DNA of 64,000 nucleotides from Cardinalis cardinalis (Eukaryota; Chordata; Aves; Passeriformes; Cardinalidae), in the NCBI GenBank assembly GCA_014549065.1, contig JACDOX010000171.1, positions 968,403-1,032,402 of the forward strand, read 5' to 3'. Positions 13,496-28,500 of this stretch are shown in pieces. Below the pieces are notes generated by a model. That model searched no databases, was not told the origin of the DNA, and saw only the letters and a program-made list of their open reading frames with translations. Each line of letters starts with the position of its first letter. Positions within the stretch are counted from its first letter, which is position 1. Both the position numbers and the translations under genes were made by a program.

Positions 13496-13510
13496 TTTTT
13501 TTTTTTTTTT
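13496..13510. repeat. T15 homopolymer
   Basis: A run of 15 T inside the long EFL1 intron. It may be the poly(A) remnant of a minus-strand insertion, but no such element is recognisable beside it. Confidence 0.7.
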
Positions 13511-16500
13511 GAGAATTTAAATTGCTTTTTGAGTATCTGTATTTTTTCTGCTTTTCTGACTGAAGCTTATTAAGACTATAAAAGGAAATCATAAGTGTAG
13601 TAATCTTTTCTGAGGAGAAACACTTCTAAATTCTCTAGTGCTTCTGGAATGTTCTCTGCTCTAATTTTCACGAGTTGATTATGAGATCTTACAAATGTTT
13701 TTAGTCTTGCCACTAAAATACAAGGGGTTTTTAAATCAAAGTTTAAAATTTGAACTGTATAAGACTATTTAAGCTAAAGTCATAATACATTCATCTCTAA
13801 CAGTGCCTGTAAATTTGCTCTTGACCCCTGCTGGATTATAATGTCAAAAAATGCAAATGATTAAGTTTTTTAAGAAGGGGGAGAATGCAATGAAACATTC
13901 TATGCCAGTTTTATAGCAACTTTTAATTTTTATAATCTGTAAAAATGGAGCTTTTGTGTGAATGGAAATTAGATTTCTATATAATTTCTCCAATGTGAGG
14001 CAAGCACTCCTGATTCTTTGGGGTTTGTATGCACGCAGCTTCTGGCTGCTGCTTGAGGTTTCCCAAATAATACCAGAAGGAAAACTGCCCAGACTTGTCA
14101 GTGTTGGTTGTTGCTGCTTGTGTGCCTGTGGGCAGCAGTGGGGCTAGCAAGAATTGAGACAATTTCNTAGCACTGCTGCTTGGAGGAGCTCAGAGCACAG
14201 CAGCAGGCACATGTTCTGCAGCTCCTTAATAAAAACATCTAGAAATAGAGTGGGCACAGGCTCTGAGGTGCAGGCACTTGTCTGTTTATCACCCCAGAGT
14301 TTATCGCAAAAATAAATGATTCTTGGTCGTGAAACTTCAAATTTGTCCAGTGCCTGTTATCACACTGCTATTCATTGTTCAGAATTCAGGGCCAGTGGTA
14401 GAGGGACTGANTCCTCCTGTGTCAGAGTGGACAATTGACCTCTGCAGTCACTGCCCCTGGGCAGGTGTTACTCAGCCTTGCAGTAGCTGACCNTGGCTTT
14501 AGGTCACAGGTACTACCTGGCTTATCTCCAAAACCTCCAGATCTTCTCTGAGTGCTTGGATGGGTGTAATTTTGCAAGTCTCTTTAAAATGAGAAGACAG
14601 GGATTTCCCCCAGTATTTCACACCTTACTGTCTTTAAGTCAGCATCAGTGTACTATTTTCAGTCTCTTCCTCTGTGAAAGTGTGTGTAAAAATAAAGGGA
14701 GAGCAGTTATCTACAGAAGTATCCATATTTATTACTTGGCTAATGAACCTCTTTTCCAATACTGTATGAAGAGAAGAAGTTGCAGTAGTTAATGTAAATT
14801 ATCATCAATGTAAAATGGTAAGAGANATCTTAAGGTGGAGTTTTGAAATTATTTGCTCAGCTCACATCTGCAATGTTGCATGTGGGATTTTTTTACAGCA
14901 CACTGAGATACGTCAGTGATCATTTGGGGAAATGACCTCATGTTTTCATTTGAAGAGCCTGAATGCTATGCCCCTTAGTCTGCTTATAAAAATTGCTTGG
15001 AGCATGTTGTTTTTCTTTGGTCTGTTGTATATTTTTAAAGGCAGTATCCTCTTTAAAACTAGAATGTCAGCATTTTTTAGTCAGTGTCCGTAGTGTAGCT
15101 GTTTGCTCCCTCCATTCCTCTGATGTGGTTCTAAGGGAAACCATCTAACTTGCCTTGATTGGTGGAAAAAAATCTCTAAAGAGACTTTAGTGTCCATTAC
15201 TAAATGAGGAATCATAATAGAGGAACCACAGTGACTTCAGTTTTGTTCTCAAAGTTAATAGCATTCCATTTCTAAGAAAATCCTGCCTGTAAGTGCAGCT
15301 ATGAAATGCTGGATCAAGAGAGGGAAACATCAGTTTGGGACATCAGGGNATTGGAGTCAATGTCTGAGAGATTGAATAAACAGGCCTCACTTGAGGAGTC
15401 AGTGTTTGAGGCTCAGTTTTTAACAGAGGTATAAATTATCTGATTTAACAAGGCTCTGTATTTAGACTATATAATTGAAACTTTTATCCCCCTGTACAAA
15501 ATTGCATTAGGTTTTTCTTCCTGCTGAATTAAATATGCTAGAGAATTGCCTTTCCAGAAGTTGTTGCTGTAGAACTCAAAGTTTCAGAAAGCTGTTTTGA
15601 AGGAGCATTTCCTTTNTTTAATGTGACCATGGGTTTTCTAAAATTCAAACAGAGTATTCCGTGTCATTTCAGAAATAGATGCAAAATAATTGCTTTAAGC
15701 ACAAATGAGTTTGAAAATACAAGCCTTTCTGCATGTAAATTCATGTATAGTCATTCAGACATGAAAAAGACACCATAAATCAAATCTGTTTAGGAATGTG
15801 TCCAATTACCAATGCAGAAAAGAAGTTCTATACTAAAAGGATTTGGGGTTTTGCAGTGTTATTTATGGAAAATACATCTCCCTTGCTACTGTGATAGTGT
15901 ACATGAATCAAATCCTGACATCTTTGAANAGATGTATGTACTTCTAATCATCTGGCTATTGCTTTCTCTGTTTTTGGCAGATAAAGTTCAATTTCCATCA
16001 GATGAATTAAGTTGCAGCTTCATTGCACAGATAGTCAATTCATGTACTAAAAGGTACTTGTGAAATGTAGATGTTTGTCAGTATCAANTCATGGTATACT
16101 TGGGGGCAGGTAACTAAATAAAATGATAACTGGAATACTGCCTTGTAGGTGTCATTTAGGCTGGGCTTTTACTCAAGTGTGCAGTTGCAAAGATACAAAA
16201 GGCTGTAAAAGATGACATTAAATCATAAAGTTATCCATGTGGATAATCATTGCTTTCTGTATCATAGAGATGTATTTCACATGTGTGTGCCCCTCGGTTG
16301 CTAACACAGCTTCTCTCTTGCAAGGCCTCAAGTACAAGTCCTTCTTCTTTATTCTTTGCAGTCTCAAGCACTGTGTTTTTCCCAACGCAACCTAAATAAC
16401 TCAAATAATTGTATTAATGGTAGAAAGTATTCTTGTTCCTGGTGTTTATACTGCTGAAATTTACCATGTGTAGCACTTTGGGCAGGGAAGGAGAAACTTG

Positions 16501-19500
16501 GATCTAGAAGTTACTTTAGTTGTCTCAAAATGTCTCTCTGTGCCCTGAAGTGATGGATAAATAAACATGGTTTTTCTAGGCAGTGTAGGCTTTGTTAGTT
16601 ACATGTAGTTTGTCACTAGTTTTGCATAGTTACTCACTTCTGAGTATTTTCTTTTAAATCTTTCCATTTTCACCTTTAGTACACAGGAAGTTGCTCTCTG
16701 TATGTGTTTAGCAATAAAAGATTTACAGTTCTTGTGAATATCTAATCTTCTCTGTTTCTGTGTAAAATCTTTTCTAAGGTTCTGCAAGTTTGAAACTCCT
16801 TTATGTAGATTTTATTGAATAAGGCTTTTTCCCATCTTTAAACAAGTATCCTGTGAACAAAACAGTTCTAAAGAACAAATGTCNTGGTTTAGTGTTTTTC
16901 ACTGAGTTTCAGTTTCTTGAAATACATGTACAGCTCTCTGATAAGGATTATATTTTCATTTGCATATTAAATATCTCAGTATTCAGGGCATCTGAATTAT
17001 ATGATGATTCCTTGACAAATTAGGGTAATTAGAGAATCGACATGTAATTTCCCATGTTTTTTACAAGAACTGGCTATAGGAGCCAATTAACTTGTTTTAA
17101 TCTTAAACTCTTTTCTTACTCCCATTTAATGTGAAGCCAGAGGGCACTGTTTTTCATACAATACAGAAAGTTCTGCTATTTCAACTTTGGATGAAGGTCT
17201 CATATGGATTCACAGTACTGTCAGTGTAGTGGAAATTTTGGATTATAGTTTTTAATGTACATTTCTTCATGCAGAAAATCTACAAATGTTTTGACTCTAA
17301 ATTAAATTAATCTCACCGAGTAGTCTGAGAGCCAAAAATCTGCAATCAGCATGGTTCCAACTTATTAGCTCAACTTGGAAATGTACAGGTTTCAGAGGCA
17401 GTGTAGTGTTAAGCAAAGCCACTGCCATGAGAACGTCTTGTTCAGCTTCTTTTTTTTGANACTTTCTTTGTCCTGAGAAAAGCTACTGTTTTATAGAAAA
17501 GGAGCTCCTCTCTGAATGTTTCTTTAAATTTCATGGCCACACTAATTGCCTTCTGCTCAGAGTAATAGCCCGACTGTAGGAATCAGGCTGGACCTCCCTC
17601 AGCTGTTTTTGGAGTGTTAACGTGGCTCTGAAGTTGACCCTTTTCCCCTAAGCTCCCCAGCCCAAACCCTACTGTTAACCTCTTGTTTTCTCTTTCTTTT
17701 CCACCTTTCTCTCTGTAGTTCTGTTATTCTACCTCTGCTTTAATTTGTGTTACCTTAGTTATCCCATGTCAATAAAGTAAGACTGTTGTGAGAATATTTT
17801 AGTTAACCGCAGCCTAAGCAAACGAAAAAGCTCTTCTTTTAACTGGCATTATTTATGCAAAACCACTAATCTGTGAGGGCAATTTACTTGAACGTGTTCT
17901 AAATTCCTGGAGCACTTCCTAATGTGAAGTGTATGGGGGAGAGGAGCAGGGTTCCTGCTTTCCCACCTGGTGTGGAGACGTGTTCCTCTTACTGTGTAGT
18001 AGTCCTGGTGCCTGTAATACACAGCATCCTTACAATAAATAAATTCCATCTGTGGCTGTGAAATGCCTCCACTTCTACACTTGGACTAGGCACAGAAACC
18101 TTCTTTTATTCCTTTGGATGTTTCTTCTTTGCTTCCATTGTCTGTTGTTACCAGAGCTTCTTCAAGGAGTTCAGAGAAAGCAGTGAGAGTTGCACTGAGG
18201 GCNCGAGAGTTGGAGTGGGGAAGACCAGCTTGGAGTCGTTTTTGCACATAACCCCACTGAAGGGATGTGATTCACAGAGAGTCTCAATCCTCTAACAAAC
18301 AGCAAGGTTCAAAAGTCAAGAGACTGTTAACAAAGGCTGTGTTTCAATGACTTATTTTCTAAATATTATCCCAGATTTGGATGTTGTTGGTGTCTCAGCT
18401 GAAATTGCAGAAGTGTTGTGAGGGTTGTTTGGCCTGTGTCAGGCTGTGAGTCATGGAGCTGGCTTTGTCTGGGCTGTGAACTGTGGGGGGGACTTAAGGC
18501 ACAGCTATATTTAGGATTATCAACTGATGTCAAACTGTGGAGCACTGCTAAACAACATTGTTAAAGGGGCAGCACTGGATAGTTTAGGCTCAAAGTTTAG
18601 ATTGTTTGTAGTGCTTTTTGATTTAGTAAATAATTGGAGAAGCTGATATTTACTAGAAGTATTCTGCAAACCAAGCAGTGTGCATTTCAACTCCATTTAT
18701 ATTTACTTAGTAAAACTATCGTAATTTCATGGTCAAGATGTATGATTTGGAAAGAGCAAGCCTACATAGTACTTCTAGTTTTACATATTTCACAATCTGA
18801 ATGGGTAAGAACATTATGTATAAAGAATTGTTAAATTCCAGTCATAGACAAGAAATAATGTTTGAAGGGCTGTAAACATTGAGTTTATGTTTTAAGATGC
18901 AGAACACTTGCTCACCTTACTTTGATTGTATTTTAAATTTTGTCATTAATGCCTGGAACCAAATTTAGATATGTTTTTGCATCTAATTAAGACTAAAAGA
19001 AGTATGGTTCTTTTCTAAACTTTCTTGCTTCTTACTACCTAATTCCATCCAGTGAGNTCTGTTGTATATAGGGGCAAAATTTAAGAGTGATTTTTAAAAA
19101 TTAGAAGTTCCATTTTCCAAGGCTGCCCNTCTGTCATGACTGTCATGGACTGTAGCTAATGTTTTTTTTTTGTGGAGTTTTACATTTGGTAACCTTCGTT
19201 TTTCATGCATGTTTTGGTTGATAATCCACCTAATTTGGTGGAGAGAATTTTATATTGCAGTCTTTGCTTCTGGTCCTTGTCTGTGTGAAAACAGTGAGAT
19301 TGCAGTGGGAAAACTGCAGGGAGTGTAAGGACCCCAGCTGTGATGTGAGTTAAAGTTTTTCCAACAGAATAGAGGTAATTTCTGTCATCCCAATAAATTT
19401 GAAGTTGGGAAGTTCTTTTTCTAATACTCTTGACGTTGGTTTAAGTGCACTTATTATTGATTTGAATGTAGCCGGGCCTATGCTGAGACAATGTACTGGT

Positions 19501-22500
19501 GGGAAAATAGAAAAACTCCACTCTGAGTAAGTTTTACAGTTGTTTAAGTTAATGTATGGGACATTAGTCAGTCAGTCTGTTACTGACATTTTAAGCTTCA
19601 NTGAAATGCCAGCTTTGATACAAGTCTGTTTCAGTGACTAACTGCATTTCTGAAACATAATATTGAGCAACTGATACTCATCCAAAGGCTTGATGTTTTC
19701 CAAGTGTCATANGTTAAGATTTGTACAATATTGAAGTATTGGGTCACCAACTGGTGTGAGCTGCATTGCTGTGAACTCATTGCTGTAAATGAAAATGCAA
19801 CCTGCTGGTATTTCTTGTTCCATCACTTATTGCACTTACACAAAGACATTCATGNCCATTCCCCACTCTTTAGCCTGCTGGAGCTGATGAGGACCAGGCA
19901 GTTGAAAGCNCACATGATTGAGAAGCTCTCAGAATGGGATGTAAAACGTCTGGAATCCTGATGGTTATATTTTTCAGAGCTTTTGCACAAAAGAATAATT
20001 GTTTTGTGATGTTCAAATAGAAAGTTCTCTGAGCAGTGCTGCTAACAAAGCTTGGATTCCTGTGGACTGATGTCCTTAAAGTCCTCAGCTCCCCTCTCTG
20101 CTGCAGTTGTGTCCCAGTTGGCCGCCGGGCTGCGTGTGCTGGTCGCCAGGCAGCTGCTCCAGGCAGGACATATAATGATCGTGTTTTGCCTGCCCTTTCT
20201 TCAGTGAGATCACCAATTTTGGTCTCCCTTCAGTACTTAGCCAAGGATTTTACATAACTTGTGGAAACTTAATTACACCTGAACCCTCTGCTCTCTCTCG
20301 CTGGGGAACTTAGTGGAAGTTGACAACATGTTTAGAAGTTGTTGAGGGGAGCCTGTGTGATTACAGGAGTTGCATTTACTTTGGAAATGGGACTAAAAAC
20401 ATACTCCATTTTTAACAGATTCTTTTGTGTCCACAGTGCCATCAGGAAGTGTGACATACTGTGTTGAAAGCCTTGCCTCTCAACCAAAAAGAGTCATTTC
20501 AGTGCTCAGGCATTTTTAGCAGAAATGCCTCTTATTTTTAGTAAAAAAGGTTTATCTATCTGGAACTGTTCCAAGGTGTTTAAAGCTGATACAGAGCAGT
20601 GGCAAATAGCCATGTTTCTTCTGTTCAGAAAAGCAGCTGACTTTTTTTTCCTGTGTGTTTTAAGGTTTTGCTTTGTCTTGAAGCAGCAGCTGAGCCACTG
20701 CTGCTGCCTGTGGGTGACACTGGATGCCTCATCTGTGGGCTCTGCTGCTTAGGCAGCACAGTGTCAGCCAGCCTGGCCTCCTTTGGGANGGCACAGAGGT
20801 GGGACATGGACACAAAGGAACTCTTTTCACAGCCCAGAGGTGTTAAACTGCTCCCTCTATGTAGGTGGGAAAGAGGGAAAAGGTCTCTCAACTAGTTTTT
20901 GGAGATGCTGGTTGGTTAACCTGGTGTTGTGGTTGGTGTCATTGTGCCATTGGGGTTTCACTAGGATTAATATGTTGAGTTGCCTGTTCTTGGATAAAAT
21001 CTCAGAAGCAGCCTCTTAATGCATTGATAGTTAAGGAAGTGCAGATTGGGTGAGAGGGAAAATTACTTTTTGTTAGATTAGTTTTACTCTGTTTATTTAG
21101 TATCCTGAATTATCTCACCCAGAGTCTGACAAATGCTGGTGCTGGAGAGCCAGAAGTGGGGNCAGGCTTGGTGTTTTAGGGGACAGCTGGCTGTGGGTCA
21201 TCCCAGCTGTATTTGGGATGGTGTTCTCAGACTGCCTTTTGGGATGGAGTCTCTTTTCCTTTTATCCTTGAATGCAAATGAATTGATCAGTGACTGATGA
21301 TATTCCTGTAAGAAAGGGAATTAAAGCACAGGGTTTTCCAGATGTTGGGTTTTAAAGCTCCAAGCTCCCTTCCTGGTATCTTTTGTCACTGTGAGGCTTG
21401 TGCCTGTTTGTAGCAAATGAAGACAACAGTGTTGGGGATGTTCTCAATGCATATAGACTCATGTGATGTAAATAAAATTAAATCTTATTAGTTGTTTTGT
21501 TGGGGTTTGGGTTTTTTAGCAACGAGGCATTAAAAATCAAGATAAGTTCTATTTAATATCTTCATTTTTAAATTAGAGGAATGTTTTAAAGCTCAGTTTA
21601 ATAATGTGGTCCTCTGCACTAGTCCTAAGTATTCTCATACCTTAGGAATGATCTCTATTTCTTTCCCATTTTTTTCTTATCCTAGAGCTAATGGAAGTTA
21701 ATATGTTGCAATATTTTAGGAAGTCAAAATTATGCAGACTGCAAATTACAGTAATAACTCTCGATGATACATTAACTGAAGTAATCAGAAATTAGGGTGA
21801 AAATTACAGTCTTCTTTCCTTTGGGGGAAAAAGGTTTGGAGGGATAAGGAGGATAAATAGCATTCCTAACTTTTAGGGGTTTTTTACATTTTAAATATAC
21901 TTGATTTTGGTATGCTTAGTTTAATCAGAGGCAGACTGGCAGTGAAGATGACTTTTGAAATCCATTGTTTAAATATAATTTTGTGGAAAAATAAGAATTA
22001 TTTTCAATCTGAAGTCAATATTTATGGCCCCATAGCAGGTTTTCATGTGGCAGCAGCTTTTTCTGTTCTTTTTCTTTACAATTTGAGTGCATTTTCTGTT
22101 TATTTTTTAATTAGTTTAGCTATTAAACTAGAGCCTGTGATAAATAGCTCATTATCAATAACTTCCTAGGCTGCTGATATAACAAGTGTATTTAAGACAT
22201 CCCTGTTCCCTCTAATGCCATCTGTTTTACACCCGTTATGTCAAATAGTCCAAATCTGAGACATTTGAAAGGTGCTTTATTTGGTTAGAATCCTTCTGAT
22301 TAATTATTTCCCAAATATTACTGCTTGTGTAACTAGAATTGATCTACTTCAAGGTTTCTTTTAGCTTGAAGTGAAATTTTATATTCTTCTTTATCCATCT
22401 TGAAAATTACTGTATTTAAAGTAAACATCAATTTCTGTAGAATGCAGGCTGAAGCAGTCCATTATTCATGGTGCTTTGGAAGACTCTAAGCCATATTTCC

Positions 22501-25500
22501 CAAGGCAGCAAAATCAGGCAGCATAAATCACTTATAGACAGATGTGTTGGGGGTGGGGAGGCTGCCTTTAAAAGAGAGCATCAGGCATTGGGTCAGGTCT
22601 TGGAAAATTGAATTTTAATTAGTTACTTGCATGTCTTACAAGTTAACAGGATAAATGGTCAGTGGCTGAGGCATTTCCCGCAGGATATTGTGCACACTTG
22701 GTAGTCAGTGTGCTGTTTCTGCCTGTGCTATCTGGAATATCCTCATAGCTGGTTAGTCTGTATTTGCATTTATCTGATGTATTGGATGATAAAGGCCTTA
22801 TGTTCTTTCTTTAAGTAATGAAATATGAATCACATGTATTGGGATTCTACAGTTAAACATAAATCAGCACATGAATGGACAAAATTTAATGAGCTTTTGA
22901 ACTAACTGCCATTGTCCTTTGTGATTGACTCTTCTAGTAGTAAATTGTAAATTCCCCATGTACCTGGAATATGTAATGCAGGGTTTGTAAGAATGTGTTC
23001 ATGTAGCTTTTCCTAAGCAAACATGAAAAAACTNCCAAGAGTTCTACAGATAAAAATTAATTCTTTGCAAGATCAGTGCCTGAAGGCTTAATTAATTTTA
23101 ACATCTTATAATTGATTCTGCGAAGTAACAGATGTTAGTTATATTTTACAATCTTCTTAATTCTACTGTTTAGAAAAACAGTATATACATGAAGTCTGCC
23201 CATTTTCAGGAGGCATTACTAGAACTGAATGAAGCCTAAAATGGCATTTGCTCTTTGGGTNGTTTGTAAATTATGCTATAACTTGTTTGATTTATGAAGA
23301 AATTATTTGATGTTATTGATCTAGTTATTTTGCTCTGTTACAGGAAGCATTTGATCAAGAAATTAGAAATAATTAACTTTTCTATTGTGCTGAAACCCCT
23401 AATGAATTTTAGATCTTTGTTCATTTGCATCTTGCCTCTAGTGGTCTCATAAAAATAGTAAAATNTTGTATGGGGGTTTATGTCTTCCCATTGTCTACTT
23501 AAAAAAATATTGAGCTTTGCTATGTGTTCAAGTGGAAAGGCTTTGCCTCCGTCTCCTTTCTTTTAATGTTAAACAGTTTTCATGCTCAGTCCGAGCACAA
23601 GTGATTCTGTGCTTCCCTTCCCAGCCTCAGGCTGCTGCCTCCCTCTCCTCTGCCTTCTGAACATCCATACCTTCCAATGCAGGTGAAATATTCAAAAGAA
23701 ACCATTGAAATAAATTGAGAATTCTGATATCTATTCTCTTAATGATCCTGTAACACNTGGTCCTCTTTTAATAGGTTTCTGGAACCGAGTGTGTGTGCAC
23801 AGCTAACGTTTTGATGGTGGTCCTGCAAAAGATTGTTATACTTTTTTCTAATGTAACTAGCCAGAGAAGTTGGCTTTAAATAACTTTCTTTCATTTTTAA
23901 AGTGTAAAATAGCAATATCAAGTGTGTCTTTGCTAGATGACTGCTGGAGATTTGTCTTTTTCTTCAGCTAGCTTGAGGCAAGAAATTTTTATCTTTTGGT
24001 ATATGTTCCTTTTACAAACTTAGATATTCATATCAAGCCTATTTTACCAAACACTTCAATGCTTTGTTGAGTTTTGTTGATGGATGTTGGTGTTGGTGGT
24101 GGGGTTTTGGTGTTTTAATTTTTTTTTGTTTAATAATTTTCTCATTTTACCAGTAGGATACAGCAGTGGATGGCCAGCATGTGTGAACGTGCAGGGAGGC
24201 CTCCAGAGCTGCACCTGAAACATTTCTCATCTTCACAGAAAGATACATAAAGTCTTCAGAGAGTATAGTTAAAGCTATGTTGAATAGAAGACTTTCTTTT
24301 TTCTTAGAGGATTGTTGGGCAATTTTTTTCCCTGCATAGGATGCTTCATAGAAATTCAGCTGATCTGTTTTCCAGTACNACATGCAATTTCATTTGCTTA
24401 TTTATAAAACCACATTTACTATTACTAAATAAAAACTCAACAACAAATCAGCAATTCAGAAGACTTGTAGATTATCAAAGTAAATATGTTGAACAACTAT
24501 TCCTAAATTCCATGTNTTTGGGACAGCAACCATTCAACTGGTGTTGAAGTTCTGGTAGTAATTTTTTTAAAACATTAAGTAAATTCAGATGTGTTGCTGT
24601 CGGGTCAAATTAAAATAATCAATTTAAAATAATTATAAATATAAAATTTGGTTTGTGTTTCAGAAACCCTTGCAGAGTTTTGTATGGCACTAAATGCTTC
24701 CCACATGCAGTAATGGAAGCATTGATTTGACATACAGGCTGTAACTGAAGTGAGCTCCAGTGCCTATGTGGTCACCTTGCACAAAGATCTGTCCACATAT
24801 TTTCTGTTGTTCAGGATTGCTGCTTTCAAGTGATGTNAGGTTGAGCTGGTGTGTGGAAAGGAATTTTAATGTGTGGGCTAAGGCAAAATATATTGCATAT
24901 ATATTGCTGAGGACAGCTACTGACCATTTTATAAAACCACAAAAGGTGCTGTTCAGTGCCTTTATCAAGAATGATTTACAGTTAAAAGATTAAAGTGGTT
25001 TTAATTGGAGTAAAGATTTTTTCCTTTTTTCATTTTTTTTCCCTGTGGAGCTACAAGTGCATTGATTTCATAATACATAAAGATGGATGCAGGCCTGTTA
25101 CAGATCTAAGTATGAAATTCCTAGGTTTCTGTGCTAAAATGACACTTAAACATAAATATTGAAAAATTGGAATAATTTTCTTCAGTCTTGAGCTCCAAAA
25201 ATTAGTATGGCATGATAAATGAAATAATTCTNTACTGTAAGAAAAACATGATTATTTGAAATACTTTCATCTTCTGTAGTTATTGGTCTCATTAAGCAGC
25301 TTAAGGAAATCAATATTTCATCTTGACTACAACAGTTTGTAAACCTGGAAGTCGGATTTGGAGCGTTAACAGATTTTGGTTTAATTCTGTTTACTTTAAA
25401 GTAAATTTGTGTTTTAGCAAACGNATTTCTGACTCAGCTTTGATGTCAGCCTTGTTACACAGACTGATTGCAGGTAGATCTCAAGCCATTTACTGTAACA

Positions 25501-28500
25501 TTTTAAATATGTTACTGTTTATTGCAAAGGATATTTTTTACAGTTTCCTTGAAATTGTTCATGGTGTCATCTGAAGAAGTATAGAAATGTTCATAATTAG
25601 AATTGTAGCTCAATCAACACTTGAGGAAATGTGTGTTATCATGCAGTCTAAGGGCCTAATGAAATATATGGTATTTTTTCCCAAAGATACTCAGCAGAAG
25701 ATAAATGAGGCTGGTTTACTNATTATGTGTGTTTGCAATCCTTCTAGAAACTATAATCTAGTAATGGGATATGTTAGTGGAACGTGCTGTTAGAGTGTGT
25801 TCTTGCTCTCCTNGCAGCTCTGAAAGCAGACAGCTTTTGTTCTTTGAACTGCTGTTTCTTTCCTGAAAGAACTCAGTGGGGTGCTCCAGCACTGTTTCAT
25901 CTTTCACTTNCTGAGGATTCAGTAGTGGAGTATGAGTTGCTTCTTGTGTCAAAAGCTGCTTATTGCATTCAGTGTCTTAGCACAATTGTGCCCCTTGGGG
26001 AGAGGGAGTTTTGTTCTAGCATTATTTGTAATATGGCTGAGTTTTCTCTCATCTGATCAGAAAGTTAGGCTCAATTTGCCCTCAACTGCTGTGAACTGAA
26101 AAGTAAAATTTTATAATAAAATTACACCTGAACACTTTGGTATTGAGAAACTGAATTCATGTTAATAATCTCCAGTGCATACTCAGGTAGAACTTGTGTT
26201 TTTGAAACTCAGGGAGAAACTGGGACAAATGCTTCTACAGTCTGTTGGATACTGGTGATTTTTAGATATTGAGCTCAGGAAAAAAAATTGGGAAAGCGGA
26301 AAAAGAAAATGTTGAATTAACTTTTCTGTAAAATGATTGGGTCTGGGAGCACCTGAACCTATGCATATACCTTACAATATTCTTTTTTCCATATAAACAA
26401 TTTCACTTGCCTAGAAACAAGTAAGAATTGAGGGGGAANTGCACAATTAGAGATGAGAAGAGGAGGCTCACCAGCAATCTGTGCTAACATGTGGTGTGTA
26501 TTACNGAAAAAGTTGATGAAATCTCAACTAGAATGTGGTCTGTGTCTTGACTTACATTCCCTTCTCTTCTAGAAACAGTTTCTAATATAGAAGGGTCAAA
26601 TTCTGCCCTCAGATGTCTCTCTGCAGTGCCCATGAGATACAAGAGAAACATGCTTAAAATCTGAGGTGATAAATGTGTAATAGGAGTTATTCTTAAGCNT
26701 AGTAGTTACTTGTCCCTGCAGTTAGTCATATAATCTCAGTGATTAGTAAAACCTTTTAAGATCCTCAAATGTAAAAGGCATACTATTGTAACTGAGTTTA
26801 ATCCTACCAAAAGCCAATTTTTCTTTACGAAATCTCTCCTTCCCTTTTTCCTTTAAGGCTGATGCTTAAAGTTTATCTGGCTACAGTGAACCAATGTTAG
26901 TCACCCAGTAGGTGACAGTGTGCTAATGGTGTAATGTTTTGTAGTCTTCATCTAGATACTGGGAGAAGGAAAATTATTTGCATAGATTTGAGGAAGAATG
27001 ATGATTGATATGGAAGCATTTTCCTTGATTTGTTATTGTTTTAATATTATTTGGCAAGTATAGTTTGTTCTGCTGTTTGNTTTGGTTGACCTTTAGCCTA
27101 TTTACTTCAAGAATGAACTGGAAACATCTAGAGCCAATCATACTTTTAAGGTGGGTTTGTGAATTTGTTTTCTCATGCATATTTTTTGAATCACATTTTA
27201 AAGATGTTTCTTTTAAAATGTCCCTCACAGGGCACNATAAAAATATTTGTATTACTGCTCAAAGAAAATTATAGAGGTGTCATTGTGTTTGTACAATCCN
27301 GGTGAAACAACAGGCACATGCTCACTTTGAGATTTCAGATTGTGTAGATTTACAAACGTTTGCCTCACACCTAGATAATTCACNTGAATTATGGAGGAGC
27401 TTGCATGGTCTTCACTGTTCCATAGGGAAGTGCATGGAGCATTTAAACCAGGAGCTTTATATATTGTAAGGTCCTAATCTTTCTAAGGAGGTATCATTGA
27501 TAAGAAATGATAGATTTCAGTGGAGACAGAGCCTTACTGGGAAGATTACCCTCAGCTCTCTGCTTTCCTTAGTTCCTTGTGGTGTTAGTCCAAAGCCTGA
27601 CAAGTCTCCATTCCAAAGCAGCCCGGGATTCCTAAGTGGTGATATCATCAGTGAGAGAAGATAAAGATCGACTGAACTCATGTGCTGAGGCTAGTAACAA
27701 TGTGGCAGAAGTTAAAATTTAAACAGCTTTCATTCTTCTTTGTTTGATTTTTCACACTGCAAACTAAATTATTCCCTTATCTGATTGAAAAACTTCAGCN
27801 TGGTGGTGGTGTCTGCCTCATTTTTTTTCAACTTGAAAGAACGTTAAATGCCTAAATCTTTCTACATCAAGAGAAACTAATTACAGATACCTTGAAGTTG
27901 ATCTTTTATGTGTTCAGGTCTTTATAGCTGAATTGAGCTGGAAAAGGATACTTTAAAGGCAGCAAAATTATTGTGCACGGTGTAGTGATTACCAGCAAAA
28001 CGTAGAAGTGAAAAGTAAATTGAGACTTGTCTTAAAACTCCTACTCCTTTTGAAAATTTCAGTCATGATGTTCTTATCTCTTTTTACCATTTAGCTTCTA
28101 TCATATGCTAATATCTGGTGATACAGGTGGATATATATTTGATTTAGTATTCTTATCTTCTAGGGCAAGTCAGAGAAGGGACTAAATAAAAAAAAACCTT
28201 TGTAAATCTCATATTTCACTACCTCTGTAATAATTCTCCCTGAACCATCATCTGGTCTACTTTTAAAAGCACAAACCACCAACCTCTGAAGGTCTTTCTT
28301 ACCATTATCTCACAGGCTTTTTTTAAGGCTTAATTTTTGAGTGATTTTTCTAAGACCTTTCAAGTAGCATATTGCTTCATATTTGAGATCTGTGATCTCA
28401 AGTAGTATGTGCAAATTTCAGTGGTCTGGNCAATAACTAACTTTAATATTTATGTATCATCATAATTAGTGGAATTCTTCCATTGATGACGTGTGGTACT

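Noticed and set aside
17760..18050. AATAAA-bearing blocks considered as a second LTR
   Set aside because: Two AATAAA hexamers in AT-rich DNA are expected by chance. No LTR ends, promoter or family resemblance were seen.
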